Assembly: GCA_040756155.1 (NCBI GenBank)
Contig: JBFLZU010000024.1
Span: 7,880 to 48,812 of the forward strand
Length of the DNA: 40,933 bases
Direction: 5' to 3'
DNA from: Nitrospirota bacterium
GTDB lineage: Bacteria; Nitrospirota; Thermodesulfovibrionia; JACRGW01; JBFLZU01
Shown here: positions 25,509 to 34,573 of the stretch, piece after piece
Position numbering within the stretch: position 1 is the first letter of the stretch
Layout of the letters: the number at the start of each line of letters is the position of its first letter
Notes under the pieces: generated by a model
Told to the model about the DNA's origin: nothing
Databases searched by the model: none
What the model saw: the letters and a program-made list of their open reading frames with translations, nothing else
Program-made: the position numbers and the translations under genes

Positions 25509-25541
25509 CGTTCCTCTTACTATATTTTACAATTTTTCAGG

Positions 25542-26579
25542 TCAAATCTTCCATGCCTTCATCGCTTCATTGTAAAATTCTTCAGGGATTGAACGATATT
25601 TCGGAGAAAAATGAAAAATAGTGAGTTCACGGACATTTGCCTGTCTTGCTATTTCACCCACCTGTTTCGCAGTAAGGTGTCCCCTCATCATAGCCCTCTC
25701 CCTATCTCTGTCAAGGAATGAAGCCTCACAGTAAAAGATATCTGCATTAGCAGCTAAGGTGATTATCTTACGAATATTCTCATCTGTATATTGGGCGTCT
25801 GTAACATAGACTATCTTCTGTCCTTTTGTTATCATTGCTATCTCTCTGGTTATCTCACCAAGAGAGAATCTTTTCTCTTCTCTTTGTCCATTTGTCTTCC
25901 AGTATGCAATAAACGGGTAATCCTCTGGAAGACCTTTTCTTATACATTCTTTTAGATCGCTGAGCCATGGTCCAACAGGAATACCAGACTTTTGCAATCT
26001 ATCTTTGTTTATGTTTATTCGCATTTTCTCCTCGATAGAAAATGCTAGCGAAGGACATCCCCAAAAACCTTGTGATTTTGGGGAAACCTCCGAAGGTATA
26101 TTGTGATCAAGATGTTCGCATCTCACAAGAAACTCAGATTCGTCAAGGAGAATACCATTGAATCCTTTAGAACCTTCTATCTGCTTTTCAAATCTTTCTG
26201 TGCATCCAAATGTTGCTACATCTATCCTGTCAGTGTCCACTTCATGAACAATAAATCTCGATTGATAACCATCTATAAGATTCCATGTATACCCTGATAG
26301 TTTCCCTTCCACATTTGAAATGATACCGGATGGGCCAAATATCCTGAGTTCCTTCCCCCTTCCGAGAAGTACCCTTAGCATGTAGTCAAATCCGATAAAG
26401 TGGTCAATATGTGTATGTGATACAAATATATCCGATACCTTGAGGGCGTTTCTTGGCTCAAGGACATCCATGTGTCCGAGGTCAACAAGCAATGCCCTTC
26501 GTTCTCTCAGAATACTTATGAAGAGACATGGATCATCGAATGGACCATTAAGCATCTTTGAAACGAAAAACTGACTCAT
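25542..26579 (-). CDS. RNase Z-like metallo-beta-lactamase fold hydrolase
   Basis: A 345-aa protein with the metal motif SHTHIDHFIGFD at about residues 54-65, later VYVTDAQYTDENI, CEASFLDRDRERAMMRGHLTAKQ and TIFHFSPKYR, as in RNase Z/ElaC relatives. It may be a tRNA 3'-processing enzyme, but the lack of the canonical exosite leaves other phosphodiesterase roles open. An in-frame palindrome-derived insertion (KSQGFWGCP) occurs near residue 170. It follows atpI by 33 bp and precedes gatB by 33 bp on the same strand. Confidence 0.83.
   Translation of the reverse strand: MSQFFVSKMLNGPFDDPCLFISILRERRALLVDLGHMDVLEPRNALKVSDIFVSHTHIDHFIGFDYMLRVLLGRGKELRIFGPSGIISNVEGKLSGYTWNLIDGYQSRFIVHEVDTDRIDVATFGCTERFEKQIEGSKGFNGILLDESEFLVRCEHLDHNIPSEVSPKSQGFWGCPSLAFSIEEKMRININKDRLQKSGIPVGPWLSDLKECIRKGLPEDYPFIAYWKTNGQREEKRFSLGEITREIAMITKGQKIVYVTDAQYTDENIRKIITLAANADIFYCEASFLDRDRERAMMRGHLTAKQVGEIARQANVRELTIFHFSPKYRSIPEEFYNEAMKAWKI
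26059..26083. repeat. Dispersed palindrome inside the metallo-beta-lactamase gene
   Basis: CCCCAAAA (26059-26066) and TTTTGGGG (26076-26083) are inverted repeats around a 9-nt loop. Bases 26060-26076 match 5522-5538 at 16 of 17 positions. It is in frame within the coding region. Confidence 0.7.
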
Positions 26580-26612
26580 AAAGCAAATCTCTAAACCTGG
26601 GGACCCCCATTA

Positions 26613-26975
26613 TTAACTCCGTGAATAAATAATTCCTTCTATAATCATTATAACTGTTACGACCATAAATCCAAAGAGAAAAGCAAGTATATTCAAAAGT
26701 TGCATCTTCAAGATAGCATAGAGTATAAGGATAAGAAAAGAGAGCTTGATTATCGAGAGAAAGACAACCACTTTTTTAGCCTTCTGGTGACCTATCACAC
26801 CACTCACAGTAATGCTTATTAATCGCAGATTCCCCAATCCAATGAGTCCACCAATCATTATGCTTAAAGGGAAAATGACATTACCTCCAGCTATGATATA
26901 GGTTATAACCATTACAGGAAAGAGAATAATTACGCTTCTTTTCTCTATCCGTCTTAAAAGATTCTCTGTATCCAT
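26613..26975 (-). CDS. atpI: ATP synthase protein I-like membrane protein
   Basis: A 120-aa protein with four membrane segments (VIILFPVMVITYIIAGG, then VIFPLSIMIGGLIGLGNL, VVFLSIIKLSFLILILYAIL and LNILAFLFGFMVVTVIMI). This matches the AtpI group that assists c-ring assembly or Mg/Ca supply of F-type ATP synthase. Its start overlaps the AtpZ stop (TAATG). The usual downstream atpB is not here; a metallo-beta-lactamase gene follows instead, so the pair appears detached from the rest of the atp genes. Assignment leans on the AtpZ partner. Confidence 0.72.
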   Translation of the reverse strand: MDTENLLRRIEKRSVIILFPVMVITYIIAGGNVIFPLSIMIGGLIGLGNLRLISITVSGVIGHQKAKKVVVFLSIIKLSFLILILYAILKMQLLNILAFLFGFMVVTVIMIIEGIIYSRS

Positions 26976-27190
26976 TACTGTTGGGTTTTTTTAAACATCC
27001 TGACGAGATTTCTAAAACCTGCGATTAGACCGAGAAGGAAGAATAAAAGAGCCAACCACGGTGATGTTCCAAAGAGATTATCGAGATAAAGCCCTATTGC
27101 TAATCCTATCACTGTGGCGATTACGATTGTAAATCCAACAGTGCTGAGAACAAGCATCCTTCGGATAAACTTCTTATCTTCTTCTTTCAT
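26975..27190 (-). CDS. atpZ: AtpZ/AtpI family membrane protein
   Basis: A 71-aa protein with two membrane helices: MLVLSTVGFTIVIATVIGLAIGLYLDN and WLALLFFLLGLIAGFRNLVRM. The pattern G-x-x-I-G-x-x-x-D...F.LG..AG is diagnostic for AtpZ, which forms a small Mg/Ca channel or assembly helper with AtpI. Start and stop are coupled on both sides (TAATG with hemL and with atpI), showing one polycistronic message. Confidence 0.85.
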   Translation of the reverse strand: MKEEDKKFIRRMLVLSTVGFTIVIATVIGLAIGLYLDNLFGTSPWLALLFFLLGLIAGFRNLVRMFKKTQQ

Positions 27191-28479
27191 TATTTCAGGC
27201 TTTCATAGGATGCCTTTACAGTCTTTTCTATGTCTGTGGTGGTGTGTGCTATTGAAAGAAAACCAGACTCAAATTGAGATGGGGCAAGGTATATGCCTCT
27301 GCTTAGCATTCCTTTGAAATACCTTGCAAATACCTTTGTATCAGACATCTTTGCAGATGCGTAGTCCCATACATCACCATCTGTAAAGAATACACAGAAC
27401 ATAGAACCTACCCTATTAAAAGTAGCTTTTACACCTGCCTTTTTAGATGAGTCCTTAAGTCCTTCCTCAAGCATACCTGAAAGTCTATCGAGGTCTTTAT
27501 ATATTGACCTTCTATCTTTATACAGTATGCTGAGTGTTTCTACACCTGCTTTCATCGCAAGTGGGTTACCTGAAAGTGTTCCTGCCTGATAGACCTTCCC
27601 TTCTGGAGAGACAACAGACATGATATCCTTTCTACCACCATACGCACCTACAGGAAGACCTCCACCTAAAATCTTCCCCAGGCATGTCATATCTGCTTTT
27701 ATACCATAAAGTTCCTGAGCACCACCAAAAGCCACCCTGAAACCCGTAATAACCTCATCAAATATCAGCACAATATCGTATTTCTGTGTTATCTCCCTGA
27801 CACCCTGAAGGAATCCCTCTCCTGGAGGCACACAACCCATGTTGCCAGCTATGGGCTCTATTATCACACAGGCAATATCTTTATAAGACCTATCTATCGT
27901 TTTCTTCAACGCATTGAGATCATTATAGGGGAGTGTGCTGGTATTTTTTGTATAGTCTTTTGGCACACCCGGACTGTCTGGGACTCCAAAGGTTGCTGCA
28001 CCTGAACCTGCTCGCACAAGGAGACCGTCTGCATGTCCATGATAGCATCCATCAAATTTTATGACCTTATCCCTGCCTGTAAATCCCCTTGCTACCCTTA
28101 TAGCGCTCATTGTCGCTTCCGTCCCTGAACTGACCATCCTTACCATCTCTATCGATGGAAATGCCTTCTTAATAAGTGTTGCAAGCTCGATTTCGGCACC
28201 TGTTGGTGCACCATAACTTGTCCCATCTCTAACAGCATCTCTGAGTGCCTTTATTACCGAAGGGTGTGCATGTCCCAGTATCATTGGTCCCCAGGAGAGG
28301 ACATAGTCAATGTAGCTATTCCCATCTACATCGTATATCCTCGATCCCGATGCCCTTTTAATGAACACAGGAGAATATCCAACTGATTTAAATGCCCTTA
28401 CAGGACTATTTACCCCTCCTGGTATATGCTTCTTTGCTAATTTAAATAGCCTCTTTGATTCCCTGTGAGTCATAGTCAT
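27190..28479 (-). CDS. hemL: Glutamate-1-semialdehyde 2,1-aminomutase
   Basis: This PLP enzyme makes 5-aminolevulinate for tetrapyrroles through the C5 pathway. The start was set at 28479; a longer frame from 28506 would overlap the upstream gene. [40 protein letters not shown] and [14 protein letters not shown] are all family signatures. The PLP lysine lies in [17 protein letters not shown]. It lies 11 bp after the Lrp-like siroheme decarboxylase gene, which makes sense in a heme/siroheme context, and is coupled to atpZ. Confidence 0.95.
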   Translation of the reverse strand: MTMTHRESKRLFKLAKKHIPGGVNSPVRAFKSVGYSPVFIKRASGSRIYDVDGNSYIDYVLSWGPMILGHAHPSVIKALRDAVRDGTSYGAPTGAEIELATLIKKAFPSIEMVRMVSSGTEATMSAIRVARGFTGRDKVIKFDGCYHGHADGLLVRAGSGAATFGVPDSPGVPKDYTKNTSTLPYNDLNALKKTIDRSYKDIACVIIEPIAGNMGCVPPGEGFLQGVREITQKYDIVLIFDEVITGFRVAFGGAQELYGIKADMTCLGKILGGGLPVGAYGGRKDIMSVVSPEGKVYQAGTLSGNPLAMKAGVETLSILYKDRRSIYKDLDRLSGMLEEGLKDSSKKAGVKATFNRVGSMFCVFFTDGDVWDYASAKMSDTKVFARYFKGMLSRGIYLAPSQFESGFLSIAHTTTDIEKTVKASYESLK

Positions 28480-28490
28480 AGAATAACATC

Positions 28491-28967
28491 TCAAAAATCC
28501 ATCCACCCAAAATACTTCATGCTTGTTTTTTTAAACTCTCTCGTGCTGTAAAGTATTCTGTAGTCCTTTATACCTGTGCGCTCCGATATCCGTCTTGCCA
28601 CATCCTCTACATCTTCTTTTGTCTTTCCATGTATCATTGTAAAGAGGGAATACTCCCAGTCAGGGAAGGTAGGTCTCTGGTAGCAGTGGGTCACCTCCTT
28701 GAATGATGCCATAATCCTGCCAACCCGTTCGATATCTTTCTCAGGAACTATCCATACACCCATACCGTTTGCCTCTATTCCTGCCTCTCTATGTCTCAGC
28801 GTAGCACCAAACCTGCGTATATATCCTTTATCCCGGAAATATTTTATCTTCCTGATAAGATGTTTTTCAGTTATCCCTGCCTTTTCTGCGATTTCTTTAT
28901 AAGGGGTTAAGGAAAGGGGTATGTCGTCCTGTATCATTGAAAGGATACGTTTGTCTATGTCAGTCAT
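28491..28967 (-). CDS. AhbB/NirDL-like siroheme decarboxylase subunit
   Basis: A 158-aa protein of the Lrp/AsnC-related group with an N-terminal HTH ([35 protein letters not shown]) and the alternative-heme family motifs [25 protein letters not shown] and [25 protein letters not shown]. AhbA and AhbB together decarboxylate siroheme to didecarboxysiroheme on the route to heme or heme d1. Only one subunit is seen here; the partner must be elsewhere or this works alone. The location before hemL strongly supports a tetrapyrrole role rather than transcription control. Confidence 0.85.
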   Translation of the reverse strand: MTDIDKRILSMIQDDIPLSLTPYKEIAEKAGITEKHLIRKIKYFRDKGYIRRFGATLRHREAGIEANGMGVWIVPEKDIERVGRIMASFKEVTHCYQRPTFPDWEYSLFTMIHGKTKEDVEDVARRISERTGIKDYRILYSTREFKKTSMKYFGWMDF

Positions 28968-29026
28968 TACGACTAAAAACTACCATAGCAGAAAGTTCTA
29001 TGTCAAGCCAAACGCTAATCTAATGC

Positions 29027-29055
29027 TTGAAATCCAGAGAAGACTTGGTTATACT
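29027..29055 (+). promoter_or_regulatory. Promoter of the deoxyhypusine-synthase-like gene
   Basis: TTGAAA (29027-29032), a 17-bp spacer and TATACT (29050-29055). The predicted start point (about 29062) coincides with ATG 29063, and no Shine-Dalgarno exists upstream, so the mRNA is probably leaderless. Confidence 0.6.
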
Positions 29056-29062
29056 TCAGGCT

Positions 29063-30022
29063 ATGACTAAGGTATATAAACCGATCTCGCTTGACAGGAT
29101 AAAGACCTATCCTCTAAAAAAACGGCGAAGCAAAGTTGATGTCAGTAAAACAGGCAGACCGTTTGAGGCAGGAGGAGATTTTAAAGGATTCTTAGAGACC
29201 TTACCTGACATCCTCGCTGCAAAGGATTTTAAAACGGTAGTAAGCTCCATCGTCAAAACCTATAAAAAGAAGGGGGTAGTTCTGCTCGGTATGGGTGCAC
29301 ATCCTATTAAGGTTGGCTTAAGTCCATTAATTATTGATCTCATGGAGAGAGGGATCATTACCGCTATTGCAATGAATGGGGCGTGTATTATACACGATTT
29401 TGAACTTACCTTTGCAGGATGTACCTCAGAGGACGTTGACAGGGAGATATCTACAGGTTCCTTTGGAATGGCTGAGGAGACAGGCAGGATGCTCAACAGG
29501 GCTATATCTGAAGGAGTAGCGCAGGGAATGGGAATCGGAGAGGTGGTAGGAAGGATGATTCAGAACAGTGATTTCCCACATAAAGATAAAAGCATACTCG
29601 CATCAGCAGTCAGACTCGGGATTCCTGCAACCGTCCATGTTGCAATCGGCACAGATATCATCCACATGCATCCTCAAGCCGATGGCTCATCCATAGGTGA
29701 GGGAAGTCACAGGGATTTCAGACTGCTCTGTGATATTGTCTCGAGGCTTGAAGGTGGCGTATACATAAATCTCGGCTCTGCTGTTGTGATGCCAGAGGTT
29801 TTCTTGAAGGCGGTTACTATTGTAAGAAACTTAGGTTACAGGCTGAAGCGATTTACCACTGTTAATATGGATTTCATCCAGCACTATAGACCACTCACGA
29901 ATGTGCTTAAAAGACCGGTCACAGGTGAAGGAAAGGGCTATGCACTTACAGGTCATCATGAGATAATGTTTCCACTGCTTGCGGCGGCGGTGAAGGAAGG
30001 GGTTAAGGAGTTTTTCAGATGA
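29063..30022 (+). CDS. Deoxyhypusine-synthase-like protein
   Basis: A 319-aa protein; the start is ATG 29063 and the TTG 36 bases upstream is unlikely. Motifs MGAHPIKVGLSPLI, IAMNGACIIHDFELTFAG and HVAIGTDIIHMHPQADG recall the NAD-dependent deoxyhypusine synthase fold. Bacteria lack eIF5A, and bacterial homologues include homospermidine synthases as well as uncharacterised groups. The substrate is therefore open. The ferredoxin gene starts within its stop codon, so the two are made together, which hints at a redox-linked reaction. The upstream divergent gene is the AhbB-like one. Confidence 0.6.
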   Translation: MTKVYKPISLDRIKTYPLKKRRSKVDVSKTGRPFEAGGDFKGFLETLPDILAAKDFKTVVSSIVKTYKKKGVVLLGMGAHPIKVGLSPLIIDLMERGIITAIAMNGACIIHDFELTFAGCTSEDVDREISTGSFGMAEETGRMLNRAISEGVAQGMGIGEVVGRMIQNSDFPHKDKSILASAVRLGIPATVHVAIGTDIIHMHPQADGSSIGEGSHRDFRLLCDIVSRLEGGVYINLGSAVVMPEVFLKAVTIVRNLGYRLKRFTTVNMDFIQHYRPLTNVLKRPVTGEGKGYALTGHHEIMFPLLAAAVKEGVKEFFR

Positions 30023-30210
30023 AACCGGTTGTTGACGAAGACCTTTGCGTTGGCTGTGGAAACTGCGAAGAGATATGTTCTGCAGTGTTTCAGGTCATAG
30101 ATGGCAAATCCCATGTCATAGACCCGGATAGTTGTGATCTTGTTGGCTGCTGTGAAGCAGCAGCAGAGAATTGTCCTGAAGGGGCAATCAGTTTCTCTGA
30201 AGAGGATTAA
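30019..30210 (+). CDS. Ferredoxin (single 4Fe-4S type)
   Basis: A 63-aa acidic ferredoxin: DEDLCVGCGNCEEICSAVF provides three cluster ligands and NCPEGAI the fourth. SCDLVGCCEAAAENC adds two cysteines that could form a disulfide, as in archaeal and clostridial monocluster ferredoxins. Its start overlaps the preceding stop (ATGA), so it is coupled to the deoxyhypusine-synthase-like gene. Confidence 0.92.
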   Translation: MKPVVDEDLCVGCGNCEEICSAVFQVIDGKSHVIDPDSCDLVGCCEAAAENCPEGAISFSEED

Positions 30211-30223
30211 GAAAAAGGTTGTT

Positions 30224-31357
30224 TCAGGGCCTCTCCTTCAATATAATCTCTAACTCCTGAAGGGTCTTACCTCTAAGGATAGTAATCTTTATCTTATCTC
30301 CTATCTTTTTATTTTTAAGGATGGCAGAGAGCTCCTCCATTGATCTCACAGGTTTATCATCTATCTTTGTGATAATATCACCACCTAAATAGACTATGAG
30401 ATCACCGATCCTTGCTTTTTCTTTTCCTCCTCTTATCCCTGCTTTTGCTGCTGGTCCACCAGGGACAACCTCAGAAACCAGAAGTCCCTCAGACACAGGT
30501 AGTCTTAGCGCCTCTGCAAGTTTTGGCCATATCGGGATTGTCACCACACCTACCCATGGTCTTTTTACCTTTCCATACGCTATCAAATCAGGAACTATCC
30601 CCTTTGCAATCTCTACAGGTATGGCAAAACCTATCCCTACACTCCCTCCCGAAGGAGAGAAGATAGCGGTATTAATCCCTATCATCTCTCCCTTTGTGTT
30701 AAGTAAAGGACCACCTGAATTCCCCGGGTTTATTGATGCATCTGTCTGTATCACATTCTCGATAAGTTTTCCTTCCTCTGTGGTCAATGGTCTCCCTACC
30801 GCACTTATTACACCTGTTGTAAGGGTGCGGTCAAGACCGAATGGATTACCGATTGCAAGAACCTTCTGCCCCACCTTAAGTCTTGTGGAATCCCCCATTT
30901 TTATAATGATCAATTTCTTATTTTCTGGATTTATCTTTATAACAGCGAGATCATTCTCAGGGTCTGTTCCGATGACCTTTGCTCTGTGATGACTTCCATC
31001 CGCAAGAACAACATCGAGTTCAGCCGCACCTTCAATCACATGGTAGTTTGTGAGTATAAACCCTCTTTCATCTATTATAGAACCAGAGCCTGCACCCTTC
31101 TGGGGATAGATAGAGAAAAAGTCTCGCACAAAGATTGTGGTAGTTATGTTGACTACGCCAGGACTTGCGATTCCATAAACCCTTATATTAATCTTTTCAT
31201 CTTCAGAGAGATATGAATCATCTTCTTTACCTGAGACAGCATATGAAAAAGTTGGGGGTTCAAAATGATACCTCTTTGTACTCTGGATGTATATACCAAT
31301 CAGCAGAAGGATTGTAAGCAATATTAATATAATTGATCTGATTCTTAAGATGACCAT
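30224..31357 (-). CDS. HtrA/DegP-like serine protease with PDZ domain
   Basis: A membrane-anchored protease of about 378 aa facing the periplasm. ATG 31357 directly follows the gmhA stop; the longer frame from 31423 overlaps gmhA. Residues 8-24 are a membrane helix. The catalytic triad is H106 (TNYHVIEG), D136 (PENDLAVIKI) and S214 (NPGNSGGPLL). One PDZ domain follows from about 280 (VVPGGPAAKAGIRGG). It resembles DegS/HhoA in having a single PDZ domain and an anchor. It is the last gene of the trxB-pyk-gmhA run. Confidence 0.93.
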   Translation of the reverse strand: MVILRIRSIILILLTILLLIGIYIQSTKRYHFEPPTFSYAVSGKEDDSYLSEDEKINIRVYGIASPGVVNITTTIFVRDFFSIYPQKGAGSGSIIDERGFILTNYHVIEGAAELDVVLADGSHHRAKVIGTDPENDLAVIKINPENKKLIIIKMGDSTRLKVGQKVLAIGNPFGLDRTLTTGVISAVGRPLTTEEGKLIENVIQTDASINPGNSGGPLLNTKGEMIGINTAIFSPSGGSVGIGFAIPVEIAKGIVPDLIAYGKVKRPWVGVVTIPIWPKLAEALRLPVSEGLLVSEVVPGGPAAKAGIRGGKEKARIGDLIVYLGGDIITKIDDKPVRSMEELSAILKNKKIGDKIKITILRGKTLQELEIILKERP

Positions 31358-31358
31358 C

Positions 31359-31946
31359 TTATTTTTCCCTTCTGTGTCTGCCAAATAGACTTTCTTCAAC
31401 CATCTGACATATGAGGTGTCCAAGCGTTATATGTGTCTCCTGTATCCTCGGTGTTGAATCTGAAGGAACCAGAAAGGCATAATCAACCTTTGATGCAAGT
31501 TTCCCTCCAGTGTTACCGGTAAAGGCAATAATCTTCATCTTTTTTCTCCTCGCTACATCAGCCGCCTTGAGTACATTCGGCGAATTTCCGCTGGTACTGA
31601 TAGCAATCACAATATCCCCTTCATTCCCTATTGCCTTTAACTGCCTTGCAAAGACATCTGAATATTCATAGTCGTTGGCTATACTTGTTATGATTGCCAT
31701 GTCTGTATTAAGTGCTATGGCAGGGAGTCCCGGGCGTTCTTTCTGAAATCTGTTAACAAACTCAGCCGCAATATGTGAGGCGTCCGTTGCACTTCCACCA
31801 TTTCCAAAGAGTATAAGTTTTTTCCCCGTATTGAAGACATCTGTTATCAGGTATACAACCTCGACAATCATATCCACATTTTCCTTAAAGAATTTTTCCT
31901 TTACTTTTATCCCTTCCTCAACCGCCTTGAGTATCCCATTCTTCAT
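31359..31946 (-). CDS. gmhA: Phosphoheptose isomerase
   Basis: It converts sedoheptulose 7-phosphate to D-glycero-D-manno-heptose 7-phosphate for lipopolysaccharide core heptose. The 195-aa SIS-domain protein has ILFGNGGSATDASHIAAEFVNRF, VIAISTSGNSPNV and the C-terminal IQETHITLGHLICQMVEESLF with zinc-binding histidine and glutamate. It implies a Gram-negative envelope. It lies between pyk and the HtrA-like gene on the same strand. Confidence 0.95.
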   Translation of the reverse strand: MKNGILKAVEEGIKVKEKFFKENVDMIVEVVYLITDVFNTGKKLILFGNGGSATDASHIAAEFVNRFQKERPGLPAIALNTDMAIITSIANDYEYSDVFARQLKAIGNEGDIVIAISTSGNSPNVLKAADVARRKKMKIIAFTGNTGGKLASKVDYAFLVPSDSTPRIQETHITLGHLICQMVEESLFGRHRREK

Positions 31947-32006
31947 TATTACTTCTCCATAAATCCAGCAATTAAGTTATATAAGCCAACGCTCAATACC
32001 CTAACT

Positions 32007-33413
32007 CTATTCACCTACTCTGTGCAGTTTCATCAGGTTCGTAGTGCCCTTTTTATATATGGGTGCACCTGAAAGTATCACTATTCCATCCCCCTTTTTT
32101 GCAAGCCTTTTTTCTATTATAACACGATCCACTTCATCTATCATCTCATCTGTGCTCACTATCTTCCTGAGAAGTAGCGGAATCACTCCCCAATAAAGTG
32201 ACATCCTTTTTCTTACAGCATCATCTGGGGTTAAGGCAATTATCGGCATAGGAGGACGCTGTTTTGAAATCAACAGGGCGGTAAGACCTGATTTTGTAAA
32301 GGCTACCATTGCCTTTGCTCCTATACTTTTTGCAGCCAGACTTGCTGCTCCTACGGTGGCTTCTGGAAAATCTGCAGAATGGATGTCCCAAAACCTCCTT
32401 CTCAGAAACACACGCTCAGTCTCCTCGATTATCTTTACCATCATCTTGAGGGATTCAACAGGATATTTCCCTAAGGATGTCTCTGCAGAAAGCATAAGGA
32501 CATCAGTCTCATCAAGCACTGCATTGGCAACATCAGATGCCTCTGCCCTTGTCGGTCTTGGGTGTTCTGTCATAGATTCAAGCATCTGTGTGGCTGTAAT
32601 AACAGGTATATTTGCCTCATTTGCCTTCTTGATTATTTCCTTCTGAATGATAGGAACCTTTTCAGGAGACATCTCTACCCCTAAATCGCCTCTTGCCACC
32701 ATAATCCCATCAGATAAGCCAAGTATCTCATCTAAGTTCTCTACAGCCTCTGGTTTTTCTATTTTTGCTATCACAGGGATGTCTGCTCCATGTTTGCATA
32801 TGATATCCTTAACTGACTTTATCTCTTTAGAGCTTCTCACAAAGGAAAGAGCAATATAATCCACCTTATGTTCTAATCCAAATGCAATATCTTCTATATC
32901 CTTTTTAGTGATAGTTGATGCAGAGATACTTACACCTGGAAGGTTCATGCCCTTATTGTCCTTTAGCATGCCTCCATCTATAACCCTGCAGTTTATATCC
33001 TTTCCATTAACTCCGAGCACCTCGAGTTTTATTATTCCATCATCAAGAAGTATGCAATTTCCTTTCCGTACATCAGATGGCAGCCCTTTGTAGGAAGTGG
33101 AAACAATCCTCTCATCTCCAGAGACATCCCTCGTCGTAATTGTAAACCGTGTCCCTGTCTTAAGAAATGCCTCTCCTTCCCTGAACTTCCCTACCCTTAT
33201 CTTCAGTCCCTGCAGGTCCTGGATTATTGCTACAGGACTATTGAATCTACCTGCTATCTCCCTTATAAGTCTTATCACCCTTCCATGTTCTTCGTGTGTT
33301 CCGTGAGAAAAGTTAAGCCTTGCGACATCCATTCCGTTTTTTATCAAGGACGATAGTATCCTCTTTGAGTTGCTGGCTGGTCCTATTGTGCAGACTATCT
33401 TTGCCCTACGCAT
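32007..33413 (-). CDS. pyk: Pyruvate kinase
   Basis: It transfers phosphate from PEP to ADP in glycolysis. The 468-aa protein starts MRRAKIVCTIGPASNSKRIL and has VARLNFSHGTHEEH, the catalytic signature IPVIAKIEKPEAVENLDEI, MVARGDLGVEM and TATQMLESMTEHPRPTRAE. It has no C-terminal PEP-utiliser extension. It follows trxB by 28 bp on the minus strand. Confidence 0.97.
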   Translation of the reverse strand: MRRAKIVCTIGPASNSKRILSSLIKNGMDVARLNFSHGTHEEHGRVIRLIREIAGRFNSPVAIIQDLQGLKIRVGKFREGEAFLKTGTRFTITTRDVSGDERIVSTSYKGLPSDVRKGNCILLDDGIIKLEVLGVNGKDINCRVIDGGMLKDNKGMNLPGVSISASTITKKDIEDIAFGLEHKVDYIALSFVRSSKEIKSVKDIICKHGADIPVIAKIEKPEAVENLDEILGLSDGIMVARGDLGVEMSPEKVPIIQKEIIKKANEANIPVITATQMLESMTEHPRPTRAEASDVANAVLDETDVLMLSAETSLGKYPVESLKMMVKIIEETERVFLRRRFWDIHSADFPEATVGAASLAAKSIGAKAMVAFTKSGLTALLISKQRPPMPIIALTPDDAVRKRMSLYWGVIPLLLRKIVSTDEMIDEVDRVIIEKRLAKKGDGIVILSGAPIYKKGTTNLMKLHRVGE

Positions 33414-33441
33414 GTCTTACCCCTTAATCCTTTAATCCTTA

Positions 33442-34344
33442 TCACTGTTTTTCAATATATTCCTCTGCCATCACTGCTGCTAATGCACCATCTCCAACTG
33501 CTGTTGAGACCTGACGCAGTAGTTTAGTTCTGCAATCCCCTGCAGCAAATATTCCAGGTATTGATGTCTCGAGATTTTCCTTCGTTCTGATGAAGCCTGA
33601 TTCATCCTTTTCTATATCTATAAATCCTGTATTTGGTTTTATACCAACAAATATAAAAACTCCATCGGTCGGAATCTCCATGCCCTCCAGTGTCTTTACA
33701 TTCTTTGTGATAACCCTTTCAACACTATCTCTACCTGCTATCTCTTCAACAATCGAGTCCCATATAAAATTGACCTTTGGATTTGAGAATGCCTTCTCCT
33801 GTATTATCTTTTCTGCCCTGAGTTGGTCCCTCCTGTGGATGATTGTAACCTTCTTTGCCATCTTTGTAAGAAATACAGCCTCCTTTATGGCTGTATCCCC
33901 ACCACCGACAACGACTACATCCTTATCTCTGAAGAAGAATCCATCACAGGTTGCACAGTAAGAGACCCCCCTTCCTGAAAAGGTATCCTCTCCCTTTACA
34001 CCTAATCTCTTTGGCTGTGACCCTGTGGCAATAATAATCGCCTTTGTTTTATATTCTGCCTCTGAGGTCACAACCGCCTTATAGTCTTCTCTATCCTCTA
34101 CTTTTTCTACCTCTTCAAACTTAATCTCAAGCCCCAGTCCTCTCGCATGCTCCTCAAATTTCTTCCCGAGGTCAAATCCGCTTATGCTCGGAAATCCTGG
34201 ATAGTTCTCTATAACATCCGAGAGGGCTATCTGCCCTCCTGCACCTGTCTTTTCAATGAGTATGGTATTGAGTTTTGCCCTCATGGCATAGATCCCTGAA
34301 GTCAATCCCGCAGGACCTGCACCGATAATTATGAGGTCATACAT
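33442..34344 (-). CDS. trxB: Thioredoxin reductase
   Basis: A 300-aa low-molecular-weight thioredoxin reductase. The FAD motif is LIIIGAGPAGLTSGIYA, the redox pair C130-x-x-C133 is in SYCATCDGFFF, the NADPH motif is VVVGGGDTAIKEA and the C-terminal FAD motif is GIFAAGDCRTK. It starts one base after the rubredoxin stop, so the two are translated together, suggesting an oxygen-protection pathway through rubredoxin and thioredoxin. pyk follows. Confidence 0.96.
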   Translation of the reverse strand: MYDLIIIGAGPAGLTSGIYAMRAKLNTILIEKTGAGGQIALSDVIENYPGFPSISGFDLGKKFEEHARGLGLEIKFEEVEKVEDREDYKAVVTSEAEYKTKAIIIATGSQPKRLGVKGEDTFSGRGVSYCATCDGFFFRDKDVVVVGGGDTAIKEAVFLTKMAKKVTIIHRRDQLRAEKIIQEKAFSNPKVNFIWDSIVEEIAGRDSVERVITKNVKTLEGMEIPTDGVFIFVGIKPNTGFIDIEKDESGFIRTKENLETSIPGIFAAGDCRTKLLRQVSTAVGDGALAAVMAEEYIEKQ

Positions 34345-34345
34345 G

Positions 34346-34507
34346 TTAATCTATCCTTTCGAACTCACTCTTGGCTGCTCCACATACAGGACAGTGCCAT
34401 GTGTCAGGTAATTTCTCAAATGGTGTCCCCGGCGGTATCTCGCCATCAGGATCTCCTGCTTCCGGATCATAAACATAACCACAAACCGAACACTGATACC
34501 TTGACAT
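34346..34507 (-). CDS. Rubredoxin
   Basis: A complete 53-aa rubredoxin. It begins [20 protein letters not shown] and ends with the second Cys pair in [16 protein letters not shown]. The four Fe ligands are C6, C9, C39 and C42. A GGAGGG Shine-Dalgarno lies 7 bases before ATG 34507. The stop is followed after one base by the trxB start. A longer open frame over the same bases on the same strand is only a shadow. It carries electrons to oxygen- or peroxide-reducing enzymes in anaerobes. Confidence 0.96.
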   Translation of the reverse strand: MSRYQCSVCGYVYDPEAGDPDGEIPPGTPFEKLPDTWHCPVCGAAKSEFERID

Positions 34508-34573
34508 AATTTACCCTCCTTTTCCCAATTCAATTGCTTCCCGAGTTTTGGACTCAAGTTTTGTGATAAACTT

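Noticed and set aside
34351-34557. 68-codon frame over the rubredoxin gene
   Set aside because: The other frame encodes a complete rubredoxin with all four cysteines and a good Shine-Dalgarno.
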